Position numbers and translations under genes: made by a program. Under the pieces are notes generated by a model. That model was given only the letters and a program-made list of their open reading frames with translations. It was not told the origin of the DNA and searched no databases. Positions 41,609 to 52,369 of a stretch of 64,000 bases of DNA are shown piece after piece (within the stretch, counting starts at the first letter, position 1; each line of letters starts with the position of its first letter). The stretch is from assembly GCF_013778305.1 (NCBI RefSeq), contig NZ_JACEIC010000002.1:2939669-3003668 (forward strand), written 5' to 3'. Origin of the DNA: Nocardioides agri. GTDB lineage: Bacteria; Actinomycetota; Actinomycetes; Propionibacteriales; Nocardioidaceae.

Positions 41609-42429
41609 GCCGTCCGCCCGTCCCGGAGCCCCTTCCGCACCCGGTCGTCGACAACCACTGCCACCTCGACATCGCGCGGGGCGACGAGCCGGCCGTGCCC
41701 GTGGGGGAGGCGCTGGCGCGCGCGGCCGGCGTCGGCGTCCCCCGCATCGTCCAGATCGGCTGCGACCTGCCCGGCGCCCGGTGGGCGGTCGAGGCGGCCG
41801 CGACGTACGACGCGCTGGTCGCCGGCGTCGCCCTCCACCCCAACGAGGCGCCCCGGCTGCCGTCGCTGGACGACGCGATGGCCGAGATCGAGGCGCTGGC
41901 CGCCGCGCACGACAAGGTCCGCGCCGTCGGGGAGACCGGGCTCGACTTCTTCCGCACCGGTGAGGAGGGCCGGGCGGTGCAGGAGGAGTCCTTCCGACGC
42001 CACATCGACCTCGCCAAGCGGCTCGACAAGACGCTGGTCATCCACGACCGCGACTCCCACGAGGCGGTGCTGCGGGTGCTCGACAGCGAGGGCGCTCCGG
42101 AGCGGTGGGTGATGCACTGCTTCTCCGGCGACGCCGAGTTCGCGCGCTCCTGCCTGTCGCGGGGCGCCTACCTCTCCTTCGCCGGCACGGTCACCTTCAA
42201 GAACGCCGAGCCGCTCCGCGCGGCCCTGGCCGTCACCCCGCAGGACCGGGTGCTCGTCGAGACCGACGCGCCCTACCTCACGCCGGTCCCGCACCGCGGC
42301 CGGCTCAACGCCTCCTACCTCGTGCCGCTCACCGTGCGCGCCATGGCGGAGGTGCGCGGCGACGACCTCGGCGACCTCTGTGCGGCTCTCGACGCCAACA
42401 CGGAGGCGGCGTTCGGGGGTGCGTGGTGA
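41605..42429 (+). CDS. tatD: TatD-family metal-dependent deoxyribonuclease
   Basis: A 274-residue TIM-barrel nuclease. Metal ligands are in VVDNHCHLD at the N-terminus, VGETGLDFF, VIHDRDSHEAVL, VMHCFSGDAEF and VETDAPYLTPVPHRGRLNAS. The start MSRPPVPEP overlaps the hydrolase stop by four bases. In many actinomycetes tatD lies between metG/rsmI and rpfB-rsmA, as broadly here. Confidence 0.93.
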   Translation: MSRPPVPEPLPHPVVDNHCHLDIARGDEPAVPVGEALARAAGVGVPRIVQIGCDLPGARWAVEAAATYDALVAGVALHPNEAPRLPSLDDAMAEIEALAAAHDKVRAVGETGLDFFRTGEEGRAVQEESFRRHIDLAKRLDKTLVIHDRDSHEAVLRVLDSEGAPERWVMHCFSGDAEFARSCLSRGAYLSFAGTVTFKNAEPLRAALAVTPQDRVLVETDAPYLTPVPHRGRLNASYLVPLTVRAMAEVRGDDLGDLCAALDANTEAAFGGAW

Positions 42430-42435
42430 CGGCGT

Positions 42436-42509
42436 CGGAATCACCGGTGCACCGGTGAATCCGTCACTTCTCGGCCGTTGCAACGCCTGAGAAGTGACAG
42501 CAACCCCTG
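42436..42509. repeat. Double-palindrome repeat element, copy 2
   Basis: The second copy of the element at 28004-28077. The first palindrome (42436-42463) has half-site CGGAATCACCGGTG with one A-A mismatch; a G-C pair of copy 1 has become A-T here, a compensatory change. The second hairpin (42463-42498) is identical. It begins six bases after the tatD stop and again separates convergent genes. Confidence 0.9.
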
Positions 42510-42528
42510 AGGAGTGGGGCCCGTGAGG

Positions 42529-43749
42529 CTAGAGGGACCGCGCCTCGGCAAGCACCGCGTCGCGATCCTCGGCCAGCACGAACCCGGCGGCGATCGCCGC
42601 GTCGGTCGCCGCCGTGTACGCCGCCAGGTAGTCGGCCTGCGACTCCCACAACGGCGATGGCAGTGGCAGCGTCCGCCCGAAGAGCGCGCAGATCACCGAG
42701 GCGCCGGGGGCGGCGTAGCCGGACAGCACGTCGGCGGGCGCGTCGACGACCGGCGTGCGCACCCCGCCCCGCACGTTGCCGACGCCGTCGACCACGAACG
42801 AGTCGCCGGAGACCTCCAGCCGGGGCGCCGCGGGGGCGGCGGGTCCGCCGCGGGCCCAGCCCTCGAGCCACCGCAGCGCCGCGCGCACGACGTACGCCTG
42901 CTGGCCGCGATTGACCGGGTCGGGGCAGCCGAGGAAGGACTCGAAGGCGCCGATCTGGAAGAGGTCCGCGTGCGCGGCGCCGGCGATCTCCCACACCCGG
43001 AGGCGCTCGGCGTCGGGCTGCCGGGCGGGCAGGTAGGAGAGCCGCCCGAACAGGTCGCCCTCGGTCTGCACGACCATCACCGGCGCGGCGTGGTCGGTGC
43101 GGATCGGGGTGGGCGCGTCGGTGTGCAGCGCACCGCCACCGCGGCTGTGCACCAGGAACCCGTCGAACAGCCCGGCCGAGGAGTGCACCAGCTCGAGGTA
43201 CGTCGTGAGCGCGTACGCCGACTGCGACTCCCCGATCGCCAGCACGCAGGTCGCCCCGAGGTCGGCGGCGAGGCCGCGCGCCACCTGGGTGTAGATGTCG
43301 TGGCAGTAGTCGTCACCGGGGTGCGCCAGCGAGCCGTAGCGCTGCGGGTCGAGCTCCTTCAGCCCCTGGAGCGTGACGCCCGTCGCGACCCGCGGCGGGC
43401 CGCCCTCCACCCCGACCACCTGCGCCGAGACCCCCGCCCAGGCGTGCCCGCGGCGGACCACCTCCTCGCCGAGGTAGGTCCAGTCGGGCGCGGCGTCCTG
43501 GCCGCTGCTCACGTTGAGCCACTCGACCACCAGCGTCCCGCTGCCACCGGCGGCGGGGCGGCGCACGACGACCCGGGTCGCGTACGCCGCCGCCGCGTCC
43601 CCGTGCAGCGCGGCGGCGACACCGACGGCGCGCAGCTCGCTCTCGACGTAGCCGGCGGCGGCCAGGTCCGGACCGGGGTTGGCGGCCACCAGCGACACGC
43701 CGTTTCCGCTGGTCAGCGCCGTGAAGGCGGCTCGCTCGGAGGTGCGCAC
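42529..43749 (-). CDS. Alpha/beta-hydrolase domain protein, possibly secreted-type esterase family
   Basis: A 406-residue protein with strand-helix pattern of an alpha/beta hydrolase. AIGESQSAYALTTYLELVHS is the nucleophile elbow (Ser in GESQS), and GAAHADLFQIGAFESFL contains a candidate catalytic His. PVMVVQTEGDLFGRLSYLPA gives the acid region. No signal peptide is visible from the GTG start. It resembles uncharacterised alpha/beta hydrolase domain proteins; substrate unknown. Confidence 0.8.
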   Translation of the reverse strand: MRTSERAAFTALTSGNGVSLVAANPGPDLAAAGYVESELRAVGVAAALHGDAAAAYATRVVVRRPAAGGSGTLVVEWLNVSSGQDAAPDWTYLGEEVVRRGHAWAGVSAQVVGVEGGPPRVATGVTLQGLKELDPQRYGSLAHPGDDYCHDIYTQVARGLAADLGATCVLAIGESQSAYALTTYLELVHSSAGLFDGFLVHSRGGGALHTDAPTPIRTDHAAPVMVVQTEGDLFGRLSYLPARQPDAERLRVWEIAGAAHADLFQIGAFESFLGCPDPVNRGQQAYVVRAALRWLEGWARGGPAAPAAPRLEVSGDSFVVDGVGNVRGGVRTPVVDAPADVLSGYAAPGASVICALFGRTLPLPSPLWESQADYLAAYTAATDAAIAAGFVLAEDRDAVLAEARSL

Positions 43750-43990
43750 GGGCGGACTTTACCCACGAGATCCTGCTCACGGACCGCCCGAATATGAGAG
43801 GTTCGGTTTGCATTCGCCAGGGAACGCTGCTGGTCTGGATGACTGAAGGCCGGGATCGGGACCCGATTTCGACCAGTGCACAGGGCCTCGTGGGGCCCGA
43901 AACAGGAGACACCAGGCGCTGCCCCGCTCGGGAGGCGAGGCGCCGCCGCACTGGCACCCGAGGCCCGGGACGTACGACGTTCGGAGAATC
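43750..43990 (+). promoter_or_regulatory. Structured 5' region of rpfB
   Basis: This 241-base gap holds no gene. It contains CTGGTC (43830-43835) paired with GACCAG (43871-43876), enclosing the perfect palindrome ATCGGG-A-CCCGAT (43855-43867), followed by a GGGCC/GGCCC hairpin, suggesting a folded RNA leader. rpfB genes of other actinomycetes often carry a c-di-AMP (ydaO) riboswitch, but I could not find its conserved GGGGAACC and GGGTGAAT blocks here, so I do not call one. Confidence 0.4.
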
Positions 43991-45145
43991 GTGCCCGACC
44001 ACGAGCACACCCCCTCGACCCCCGGCTGGCTCCGCCGAGCCACCCACAGCCGCCCCCTGATGATCGCCCTGTGCGCGGTCGTCGTGACTGCCGTCGCCGG
44101 CACCACCTTCGGCTACAGCGCCCTGAGCAAGACGGTGACGGTGAGCCTCGACGGCGAGTCCGAGCAGGTCACCGCGTTCGGCGGCACCGTCGGCGACGTG
44201 CTCGCCGCCCAGGGCGTCGAGGTCACCGACCGCGACAAGGTCGCGCCGCCACTCGACGAGAAGGTCAGCGACGGGTCCAGCATCTCGGTGCACTTCGCCC
44301 GCCCCTTCGAGGTCAACGTCGACGGTGAGGCGACGACCTACTGGGTCACCGCGACCACCGTCTCCGGAGCGCTCGACGCCATCGGTCACCGGTACGCCGG
44401 CGCCGACCTGTCCACCAGCCGCAGCGGCGCCGTGGACCGTGACGGCCTGACCCTCGACGTGGTCACGCCCAAGGAGCTCACGGTCAAGATCGGCGACCGC
44501 CACCCCGTCGAGCGCACGGTCACCGCGCTCACCGTCGAGGACGCCCTCGACGACCTCGGTGTCGAGCTCGACGCCCGCGACCAGACCAAGCCGGCGGTCG
44601 ACCACGTGCTCGAGGACGGCGACCGGCTCGTCTTCACCGACGTGAAGGTCACGACCAAGCACGTCTCCGACGAGGTCGTCCCGTTCGACACGGTCGAGCA
44701 GGAGGACGACTCGATGTACGCGGGCGAGTCCGAGGTGGTCCGTGAGGGCCGCGAGGGCCTGCGCGACGTCACCTACCGGATCGTCTACCGCAACGGCGAG
44801 ATCTCGGTGAAGAAGGTGCTGAGCCAGGACATCAGGCGCCAGCCTGTCGACGAGGTCGTCAAGGTCGGCACCAAGGAGGCCGCGGCGAACTTCACCGGCG
44901 GCGACAGCGTCTGGGACCGCCTCGCGCAGTGCGAGGCCGGCGGCAACTGGGCGACCAACACCGGCAACGGCTACTACGGCGGCCTCCAGTTCAGCCTCGG
45001 CACCTGGCATGCGTACGGCGGCCCCGGCATGCCGCACACCGCCAGCCGCGAGACCCAGATCGCGATCGCGACCAAGGTCCGCGACGCGTCCGGCGGCTAC
45101 GGCGCCTGGCCCGGCTGCGCTGCGAAGCTCGGCCTGCCGCGCTGA
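43991..45145 (+). CDS. rpfB: Resuscitation-promoting factor RpfB
   Basis: A 384-residue secreted or membrane-tethered muralytic enzyme that wakes dormant cells. A hydrophobic segment (about residues 22-42) is followed by three DUF348 repeats (about 47-88, 107-150, 162-210), a G5 domain (about 222-292) and the Rpf lysozyme-like domain (about 306-384) with VWDRLAQCEAGGNWATNTGN, including the catalytic Glu, and the paired Cys (CEAGG and PGCAAKLG). The start is a GTG. The order rpfB then rsmA-ispE is conserved in actinomycetes, but here a large M6 protease gene lies in between. Confidence 0.95.
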   Translation: MPDHEHTPSTPGWLRRATHSRPLMIALCAVVVTAVAGTTFGYSALSKTVTVSLDGESEQVTAFGGTVGDVLAAQGVEVTDRDKVAPPLDEKVSDGSSISVHFARPFEVNVDGEATTYWVTATTVSGALDAIGHRYAGADLSTSRSGAVDRDGLTLDVVTPKELTVKIGDRHPVERTVTALTVEDALDDLGVELDARDQTKPAVDHVLEDGDRLVFTDVKVTTKHVSDEVVPFDTVEQEDDSMYAGESEVVREGREGLRDVTYRIVYRNGEISVKKVLSQDIRRQPVDEVVKVGTKEAAANFTGGDSVWDRLAQCEAGGNWATNTGNGYYGGLQFSLGTWHAYGGPGMPHTASRETQIAIATKVRDASGGYGAWPGCAAKLGLPR

Positions 45146-45157
45146 CCTGACAGACGG

Positions 45158-45198
45158 ACGACGAAGGCCCCGGTGCGCTGCACCGGGGCCTTCGTCGT
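45158..45198. terminator. Bidirectional terminator between rpfB and the M6 protease
   Basis: A perfect 19-bp inverted repeat with a 3-base loop. The arms begin ACGACGAAGGCCCCGG and the repeat ends in CCTTCGTCGT, so A- and T-containing tips flank a GC-rich core on both strands. It lies 12 bases past rpfB and 18 bases past the end of the convergent protease gene. Confidence 0.92.
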
Positions 45199-45216
45199 TC
45201 CGTGCTTCCTCCGGGA

Positions 45217-48200
45217 CTACCTGACCGTCACGTCGACGGTGTGGCTCGCGGGGCCGAAGCCACGGGCCGGCAGATAGGTCACCTTCAGCTCATGGCTGCC
45301 CTTGCCCCGCTTCGGCAGCCTGATCGAGACCTCCCCGGACTTCAGCGTCAGCGTGTCCACGGGCTCGACGTCGTAGGTGATCCGGACCCGCCCGGAGACC
45401 CGCAGGTCCGGGGAGGTGGCCCGGACCGTCAGCCGCACCTTCTTGTTCTTCCTGGCGGGCCCGTGCTTCAGCGTGAGCGTCACCGGCGCCTTGCCCACCG
45501 TGCCCGACGTCGCGCTCGCGGTGCCGGGCGGGTAGCCCGGGCTCGTGAACGTCTCGGTCACGCTCACCGTCTTGCCGAGGTCAGCCGGCCTGACCTGGTA
45601 CGTCGTGCCCGTCGCGACCTGGCTGCCACCGACCGTCCACGCGAACGTCGACGCGCCCGCGCGCGGCCAGGCGGCGCCGGTGACCGTCAGCGTCGACCCC
45701 ACGCGCGCGGTGCCGGTGATCGCCGGCGCCCTGTTGGGGCTCGGGGCGGCGCCCGGCGCGACCGGCCCGGTGCTCGCCGTGTCGGTCGCGTCCAGGTATC
45801 CCACGGTCCTGCGGGTCTCGGTCAGCGTGACGACCTTGCCCAGGTCGCCGGGCTTGACGTCGTACGTCGGTCCGGTGCCGGCCGGGCTGCCGCCGACCGC
45901 CCATGCGAACGTGGACGTGCCCGCGCGGGACCACCCGGCACCCTGCGCACCGAGCGTGCTGCCCACCGTGGCCGTGCCGAGGATGCCGACGGCAGAGGTC
46001 GTCGTGGATGCGGGGCCGGGCGCCACGCTCACCGCGGCCGACACGGCGGTGGTCGCCGTGTAGCCGTCCTTGCTCCCGGTGAAGGCGACCCGGATGCCCG
46101 CACCGGCGTCGGCGGGGCCGAGCTGGTAGGTGAGGTCGTCCGCGCCGTCGATCGGCTCGCCGTCGCGCAGCCAGGCGACCTGGGTGTCGACGTCGTCCTG
46201 GAACCAGGTCGGCGCGACCGCGGTCAGTGTCCGTTCGACCTGGGGCGTCCCGTCGATCTCCGGCCGGCTGGTCGACGCCACGAACCGCTTGCCGATCCTG
46301 ACGACCATCTGGCCGGTGGCCTCGTCGGAGGAGACGACCTGGACCATCGCCCCGGCGCCCGCGACGCGGGTGCCGAGCCTGTCGCTGCCCGGCAGCGACG
46401 GGTCGTAGTAGCCGTCGACGTCGCTGTCGTCGAAGACGGGGTTGCTCGGCCCGGCCGGCACCTCCAGCGACCCGGTGGTGCTCGGGTCGAGCTCCATGCC
46501 GAGGTCGAGCGCGTCGGTCTCGTCGACGTCGAAGGTCGCGTCGAAGCCCTGGACCCGCGAGTCGACCAGTGCCACGGGGTCGCCGTCGCCGTCGACCCAG
46601 GCCTGCGCCGCCGCTGCGGCGTCCACCGGCAGGGTCACCCCGCCGCCCGGGTGCTCGCTGGTGTTGTTGTCGCCGTACCGCCCGTTGACGTACCAGACCA
46701 GCAGGCCGTCCTGGTACGGGAACCGGTCTGACACCGTGTAGGGCTCGGCGCTGACGTTGTGGCCCCAGCTGTAGGGGCCGGCGGTGAGGGTGTCGTCGTA
46801 GCCGGCGTACTGGCGGTTCTCGAGGATGTAGTACTGCCGGTAGGAGATGTCGTACTCGTCGTTGCGCACGGCCGCGAAGCCGCCGTCCAGCTGCCAGCCG
46901 ACCTGGTCCTCGTCGAAGCCGGTGCCGTAGTCGCCCAGCGCGATCTCGTCGAGCGCGAAGCCGACGTCACCGAGGGTGCCCTGGTCGGTGAGGTACTCCC
47001 ACTGCAGCCGGACCGTGCGCCCGGCGTACGCCGACAGGTCGGCCGTGAGGTCGACCCAGCCCCCGGAGCTGCCGGTGATGCCGTTGCCGAGGTTCGCCTC
47101 GGAATCGGCGTCGGTCGACTCGCTGGTCTCGATCGGGCTCGCGGACCACTCGTCGGCCGCGACGTCGTAGACCCAGAGGTAGACGTAGTCGAAGCCCGGC
47201 TCGGTGTCGTAGGCGACCTTGGCGGTCAGCGTCGGGCTGGCGACGTCGGGCACGTCGATCTCCGGGCTCGTGGCCAGTGCCTGGGTCTGGCTGGTGTTGC
47301 CCGAGTAGAGGTACGCGCCGTCGTCGCTGCCGGTCGCGGGACCGTCGACCGTCTCCTCGCCGTCCGGGAGGTCGACGATCACGGCCTGCTTGCCGGTCGT
47401 CGTCGCGTGGTACGAGGGCCCGAGCGTGACGGTGGCCGGCTCGTCCGCGAGGCCGTCGACGACCTCGAGGTCGTCGTTGGCCGGTCCGGGCGCGCCGTAC
47501 CACCCCAGGAAGAGCTTGTCGTAGGCGCCGACGTGGTTGGGCGTCGTGCCGGTGGCGTGGCCCTCGTTCGAGAGCCACGAGCCCGCGCTCATCAGGTTCC
47601 AGAAGCCCACGCTGTTGTCGGTGGTGGAGCTCTCGGTGTCGTAGTAGTCCGGCAGCCCCAGGTCGTGGGCGAACTCGTGCGCGAAGACGCCCAGGCCGCC
47701 GTTCTCCGGCTCGGTCGTGTAGTCGAAGATCCAGTAGCCGGTGTCGCCGATCTCGACGCCACCGGGCAGGAAGCAGTCGAGCCCGGGGTTCGCCGAGACG
47801 CAGTCCGGGCCGGTCGAGAACGTCGGGTCGAGCGCGGCGCCACTGCGGTGCGACCAGATGGTCCAGGGCGCACCCCCCGCCTCCTCGCCGACGCCGGCGT
47901 GGATCGCCTGGAAGTGGTCGATGTAGCCGTCGGGCTCGTTGAAGACGCCGTCGTTGTCGGAGTCGTAGCGGTCCCACTCGTCGAAGCTGGCCAGGTAGTC
48001 GTGGACCTCGGCCGGGGTCATCGTCGACGTCGCCTCGGCGAACCACGCGGAGGCGCTGTCGCCGATGAAGTTCGCCATGTCGTGGCCGCTCTCCTCGCCG
48101 TTCGCCTGCGAGTAGTACGACGACGGGTGGTCGACCGACACCCAGTCGGACACGTCGCCCGACAGGCCGAACCGGCCGCTCGACATCTCGGTGTAGAGGT

Positions 48201-48696
48201 CCTTGAACGACTGCCCGTCCTGGTCGGCCATGCCGTTGAAGAACATGTCCTCGTAGTGCTGCTCGTCGAAGCTCGGCTTCCAGTACGTGCTGTTGTCCGA
48301 CGGCGCGGGCGGCGGGAGCCGGTCGTGGACCGGCCCGGCGGTCTGGTCGGGGAAGTCGGGGTTGCCCTCGCCGTCACCGAAGTCGACGAGGAACGTGAGC
48401 AGCCGCGCGTGCTGGGTCGTCGGGTAGGACACCTTCGACCCGTCGGCCGTCAGGATGGTGCGGCTGCGGCCCCGCCCCTGCAGCCGGGCATCGCCGGCCA
48501 CCAGGTCCTCGACCGCCGACTGGCGCAGCGCGTTCTGCCGCGTCGACGCCGGTGTCGGCCGGTCGTCGGCGCGCACGACACCGGAGCGGGCATCGCCGCC
48601 CGCGGTGCCGGTGGGCGCCGCCGCTGCTGACGTGGCCACGGACGGGAGCACGGCGATGGTGGCCAGAGCACTCAGCACGGACAGGGCGCGGCGCAT
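45217..48696 (-). CDS. Secreted M6-family (immune inhibitor A-like) metalloprotease
   Basis: A 1159-residue exoprotease. A Sec signal peptide (MRRALSVLSALATIAVLPSV, Ala-rich cleavage region) precedes a propeptide. The zinc motif HEFAHDLGLPD lies at residues 340-350. Downstream are a MAM/jelly-roll-like region and three related C-terminal modules, RPEIDGTPQVERTLTAVAPT, AVGILGTATVGSTLGAQGAG and APAITGTARVGSTLTVTGAA, each followed by a WxxGGS-type strand, then a final Ig-like domain. The start 48696 is fixed by GGAGGA; the frame extends upstream only by antisense chance. Confidence 0.93.
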   Translation of the reverse strand: MRRALSVLSALATIAVLPSVATSAAAAPTGTAGGDARSGVVRADDRPTPASTRQNALRQSAVEDLVAGDARLQGRGRSRTILTADGSKVSYPTTQHARLLTFLVDFGDGEGNPDFPDQTAGPVHDRLPPPAPSDNSTYWKPSFDEQHYEDMFFNGMADQDGQSFKDLYTEMSSGRFGLSGDVSDWVSVDHPSSYYSQANGEESGHDMANFIGDSASAWFAEATSTMTPAEVHDYLASFDEWDRYDSDNDGVFNEPDGYIDHFQAIHAGVGEEAGGAPWTIWSHRSGAALDPTFSTGPDCVSANPGLDCFLPGGVEIGDTGYWIFDYTTEPENGGLGVFAHEFAHDLGLPDYYDTESSTTDNSVGFWNLMSAGSWLSNEGHATGTTPNHVGAYDKLFLGWYGAPGPANDDLEVVDGLADEPATVTLGPSYHATTTGKQAVIVDLPDGEETVDGPATGSDDGAYLYSGNTSQTQALATSPEIDVPDVASPTLTAKVAYDTEPGFDYVYLWVYDVAADEWSASPIETSESTDADSEANLGNGITGSSGGWVDLTADLSAYAGRTVRLQWEYLTDQGTLGDVGFALDEIALGDYGTGFDEDQVGWQLDGGFAAVRNDEYDISYRQYYILENRQYAGYDDTLTAGPYSWGHNVSAEPYTVSDRFPYQDGLLVWYVNGRYGDNNTSEHPGGGVTLPVDAAAAAQAWVDGDGDPVALVDSRVQGFDATFDVDETDALDLGMELDPSTTGSLEVPAGPSNPVFDDSDVDGYYDPSLPGSDRLGTRVAGAGAMVQVVSSDEATGQMVVRIGKRFVASTSRPEIDGTPQVERTLTAVAPTWFQDDVDTQVAWLRDGEPIDGADDLTYQLGPADAGAGIRVAFTGSKDGYTATTAVSAAVSVAPGPASTTTSAVGILGTATVGSTLGAQGAGWSRAGTSTFAWAVGGSPAGTGPTYDVKPGDLGKVVTLTETRRTVGYLDATDTASTGPVAPGAAPSPNRAPAITGTARVGSTLTVTGAAWPRAGASTFAWTVGGSQVATGTTYQVRPADLGKTVSVTETFTSPGYPPGTASATSGTVGKAPVTLTLKHGPARKNKKVRLTVRATSPDLRVSGRVRITYDVEPVDTLTLKSGEVSIRLPKRGKGSHELKVTYLPARGFGPASHTVDVTVR

Positions 48697-48820
48697 GTCG
48701 ATCCTCCGAGTCGGCGCGGCCCGAGTCCGCTCACGAGAAAGTGAACCGACCCTATCCACCCACGGAACGGTCCGGGCCGCGAATGCGGTCCCGGGTGTGG
48801 CGCTGACTACGCTGGCGGGC

Positions 48821-49681
48821 ATGCCCGAGCCGTCTGCGACCCCCCGCCTGCTGGGCGCGGCGGACGTCCGGAACCTCGCGGCGCGGCTGGACCTGCGACC
48901 CACCAAGCAGCGCGGCCAGAACTTCGTGATCGACGGCAACACGGTCCGGCGGATCGTGCGGGAGTCGGGGGTCGGCGCCGACGACGTCGTCGTCGAGGTC
49001 GGGCCGGGGCTCGGCTCGCTCACCCTGGCTCTCCTCGAGGTCGCCGGCCGGGTGGTCGCGATCGAGGTCGACGACCGGCTCGCTGCGCTGCTGCCCGAGA
49101 CGATCGCGACGTACGCGCCCGGCCGGGCGGACCGCTTCGAGGTCGTGCTCGCGGATGCGATGCGGGTGACCGAGGTGCCCGGGCCGGCACCGACGGCGCT
49201 GGTCGCGAACCTGCCCTACAACGTCTCGGTGCCGGTGCTGCTGCACCTGCTGGCGCTGCTGCCCTCGCTCGAGCGCGGCCTGGTCATGGTGCAGTCGGAG
49301 GTCGCCGACCGGCTGGCCGCCGAGCCGGGCTCCAAGGTCTACGGCGTGCCGTCGGTCAAGGCCGCCTGGTACGCCGACGTGCGCCGCGCGGGCGCGATCG
49401 GGCGCAACGTCTTCTGGCCGGCGCCCAACGTCGACTCCGGCCTGGTCGCCTGGACCCGGCGCGAGCCGCCGACGACCGACGTCTCGCGGGAGCGGGTCTT
49501 CGCGGTCGTCGACGCCGCGTTCGCCCAGCGGCGCAAGGCGCTGCGCGGGGTGCTCCGGTCGCTGGCCCCCAGCGAGGCCGTGGACGCGGCGCTCGCATCG
49601 GCCGGCATCGACCCGCTGGCGCGCGGCGAGACGCTCACCATCGACGACTTCGTCCGCATCGCAGAAGGACTCCCAGCATGA
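48821..49681 (+). CDS. rsmA: 16S rRNA (adenine1518/1519-N6)-dimethyltransferase RsmA (KsgA)
   Basis: A 286-residue rRNA dimethyltransferase. KQRGQNFVIDGNTVRRIV, VVEVGPGLGSLTLALLEVAG (SAM loop) and VANLPYNVSVPVLLHLLALL (NLPY catalytic motif) are in order, followed by VFWPAPNVDSGLVAW and AFAQRRKALRGVL. Start 48821 (MPEPSATPRLL) was chosen; the longer frame is antisense to the M6 signal peptide. It overlaps ispE by four bases. Confidence 0.96.
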   Translation: MPEPSATPRLLGAADVRNLAARLDLRPTKQRGQNFVIDGNTVRRIVRESGVGADDVVVEVGPGLGSLTLALLEVAGRVVAIEVDDRLAALLPETIATYAPGRADRFEVVLADAMRVTEVPGPAPTALVANLPYNVSVPVLLHLLALLPSLERGLVMVQSEVADRLAAEPGSKVYGVPSVKAAWYADVRRAGAIGRNVFWPAPNVDSGLVAWTRREPPTTDVSRERVFAVVDAAFAQRRKALRGVLRSLAPSEAVDAALASAGIDPLARGETLTIDDFVRIAEGLPA

Positions 49682-50572
49682 CGTTGACGGTGCGCGCACC
49701 GGCCAAGATCAACCTGCACCTCGGTGTGGGCGCTCCGCGTGAGGACGGCTTCCACCCGCTGACCAGCGTCTACCAGGCCGTCGGCGTCTACGACGACCTC
49801 ACGGTGACCAGGGCCGACGGCTGGTCGGTCGACCTCGTGGTCGCCGACTGGATCGACCGCAGCCACGTGCCGCTCGGCGGCGCCAACATCGTCGACCGCG
49901 CCGCGGCCCTGCTGGCCGCCCACCACGGGCTGGTGCCGTCCGGAGACCTGCACATCGACAAGGCGATCCCGGTCGCCGGCGGCATGGCCGGCGGCTCGGC
50001 CGACGCCGCCGCCGCGCTCGTCGCGCTCGACCGGCTCTGGGGCGTCGAGACCTCCGACGCCGACCTGCTCGCGATCGCGGCCGAGCTCGGCAGCGACGTG
50101 CCGTTCGCACTCATCGGCGGCACCGCGCTCGGCACCGGCCGTGGCGAGATCGTCGAGCCGGTCGCCGACCACGGCACGTGGTGGTGGGTGCTCGTCCCGT
50201 CCACGGAGGGCATGTCGACGCCGGCGGTCTACCGGCACTTCGACGAGCTCGTCCCGGACGCCCCCGCCGTACCCCCGATGCCGGACGCCCTGCTCGCTGC
50301 CCTCGACGCCGGCGACCCGCACGCGCTGGCGGCGGCGCTGCACAACGACCTCCAGCAGGCGGCGCTCGACCTGCGCCCCGACCTGGCCGGGCTGATCGAC
50401 GCCGGCGAGGCCGCCGGCGCGCTGCGCGGGGTGGTGACGGGGTCCGGACCCACGTGCGTCTTCCTCTGCGAGTCCGCCGACGCGGCTCGCGCGACCGCCG
50501 CGGACCTGCGCACCGCGCACGACGTGGTGCTCGTGACGACCGGCGCGGTGGCCGGCGCGCACCCGGTGTCGT

Positions 50573-50580
<8 letters not shown>
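49678..50580 (+). CDS. ispE: 4-diphosphocytidyl-2-C-methyl-D-erythritol kinase IspE
   Basis: A 300-residue GHMP kinase of the MEP isoprenoid pathway. RAPAKINLHLGVGAPREDGF at the N-terminus, the ATP-binding PVAGGMAGGSADAAAALVAL, and GVVTGSGPTCVFLCESADAA at the C-terminus are diagnostic. It is translationally coupled with rsmA upstream and overlaps the ABC-F gene by eight bases. Confidence 0.96.
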
Positions 50581-52366
<1,786 letters not shown>

Positions 52367-52369
52367 CGG

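Noticed and set aside
43798..43990. c-di-AMP (ydaO) riboswitch upstream of rpfB
   Set aside because: Expected from other actinomycetes, but the conserved GGGGAACC, GGGTGAAT and GACAGCTAAC blocks could not be found; left as an unassigned folded leader.
45202..46731. Plus-strand frame of 509 codons opposite the M6 protease C-terminus
   Set aside because: Composition is Arg/Gly/Ala/Asp-rich shadow and the minus strand has a complete protease with regular repeats.
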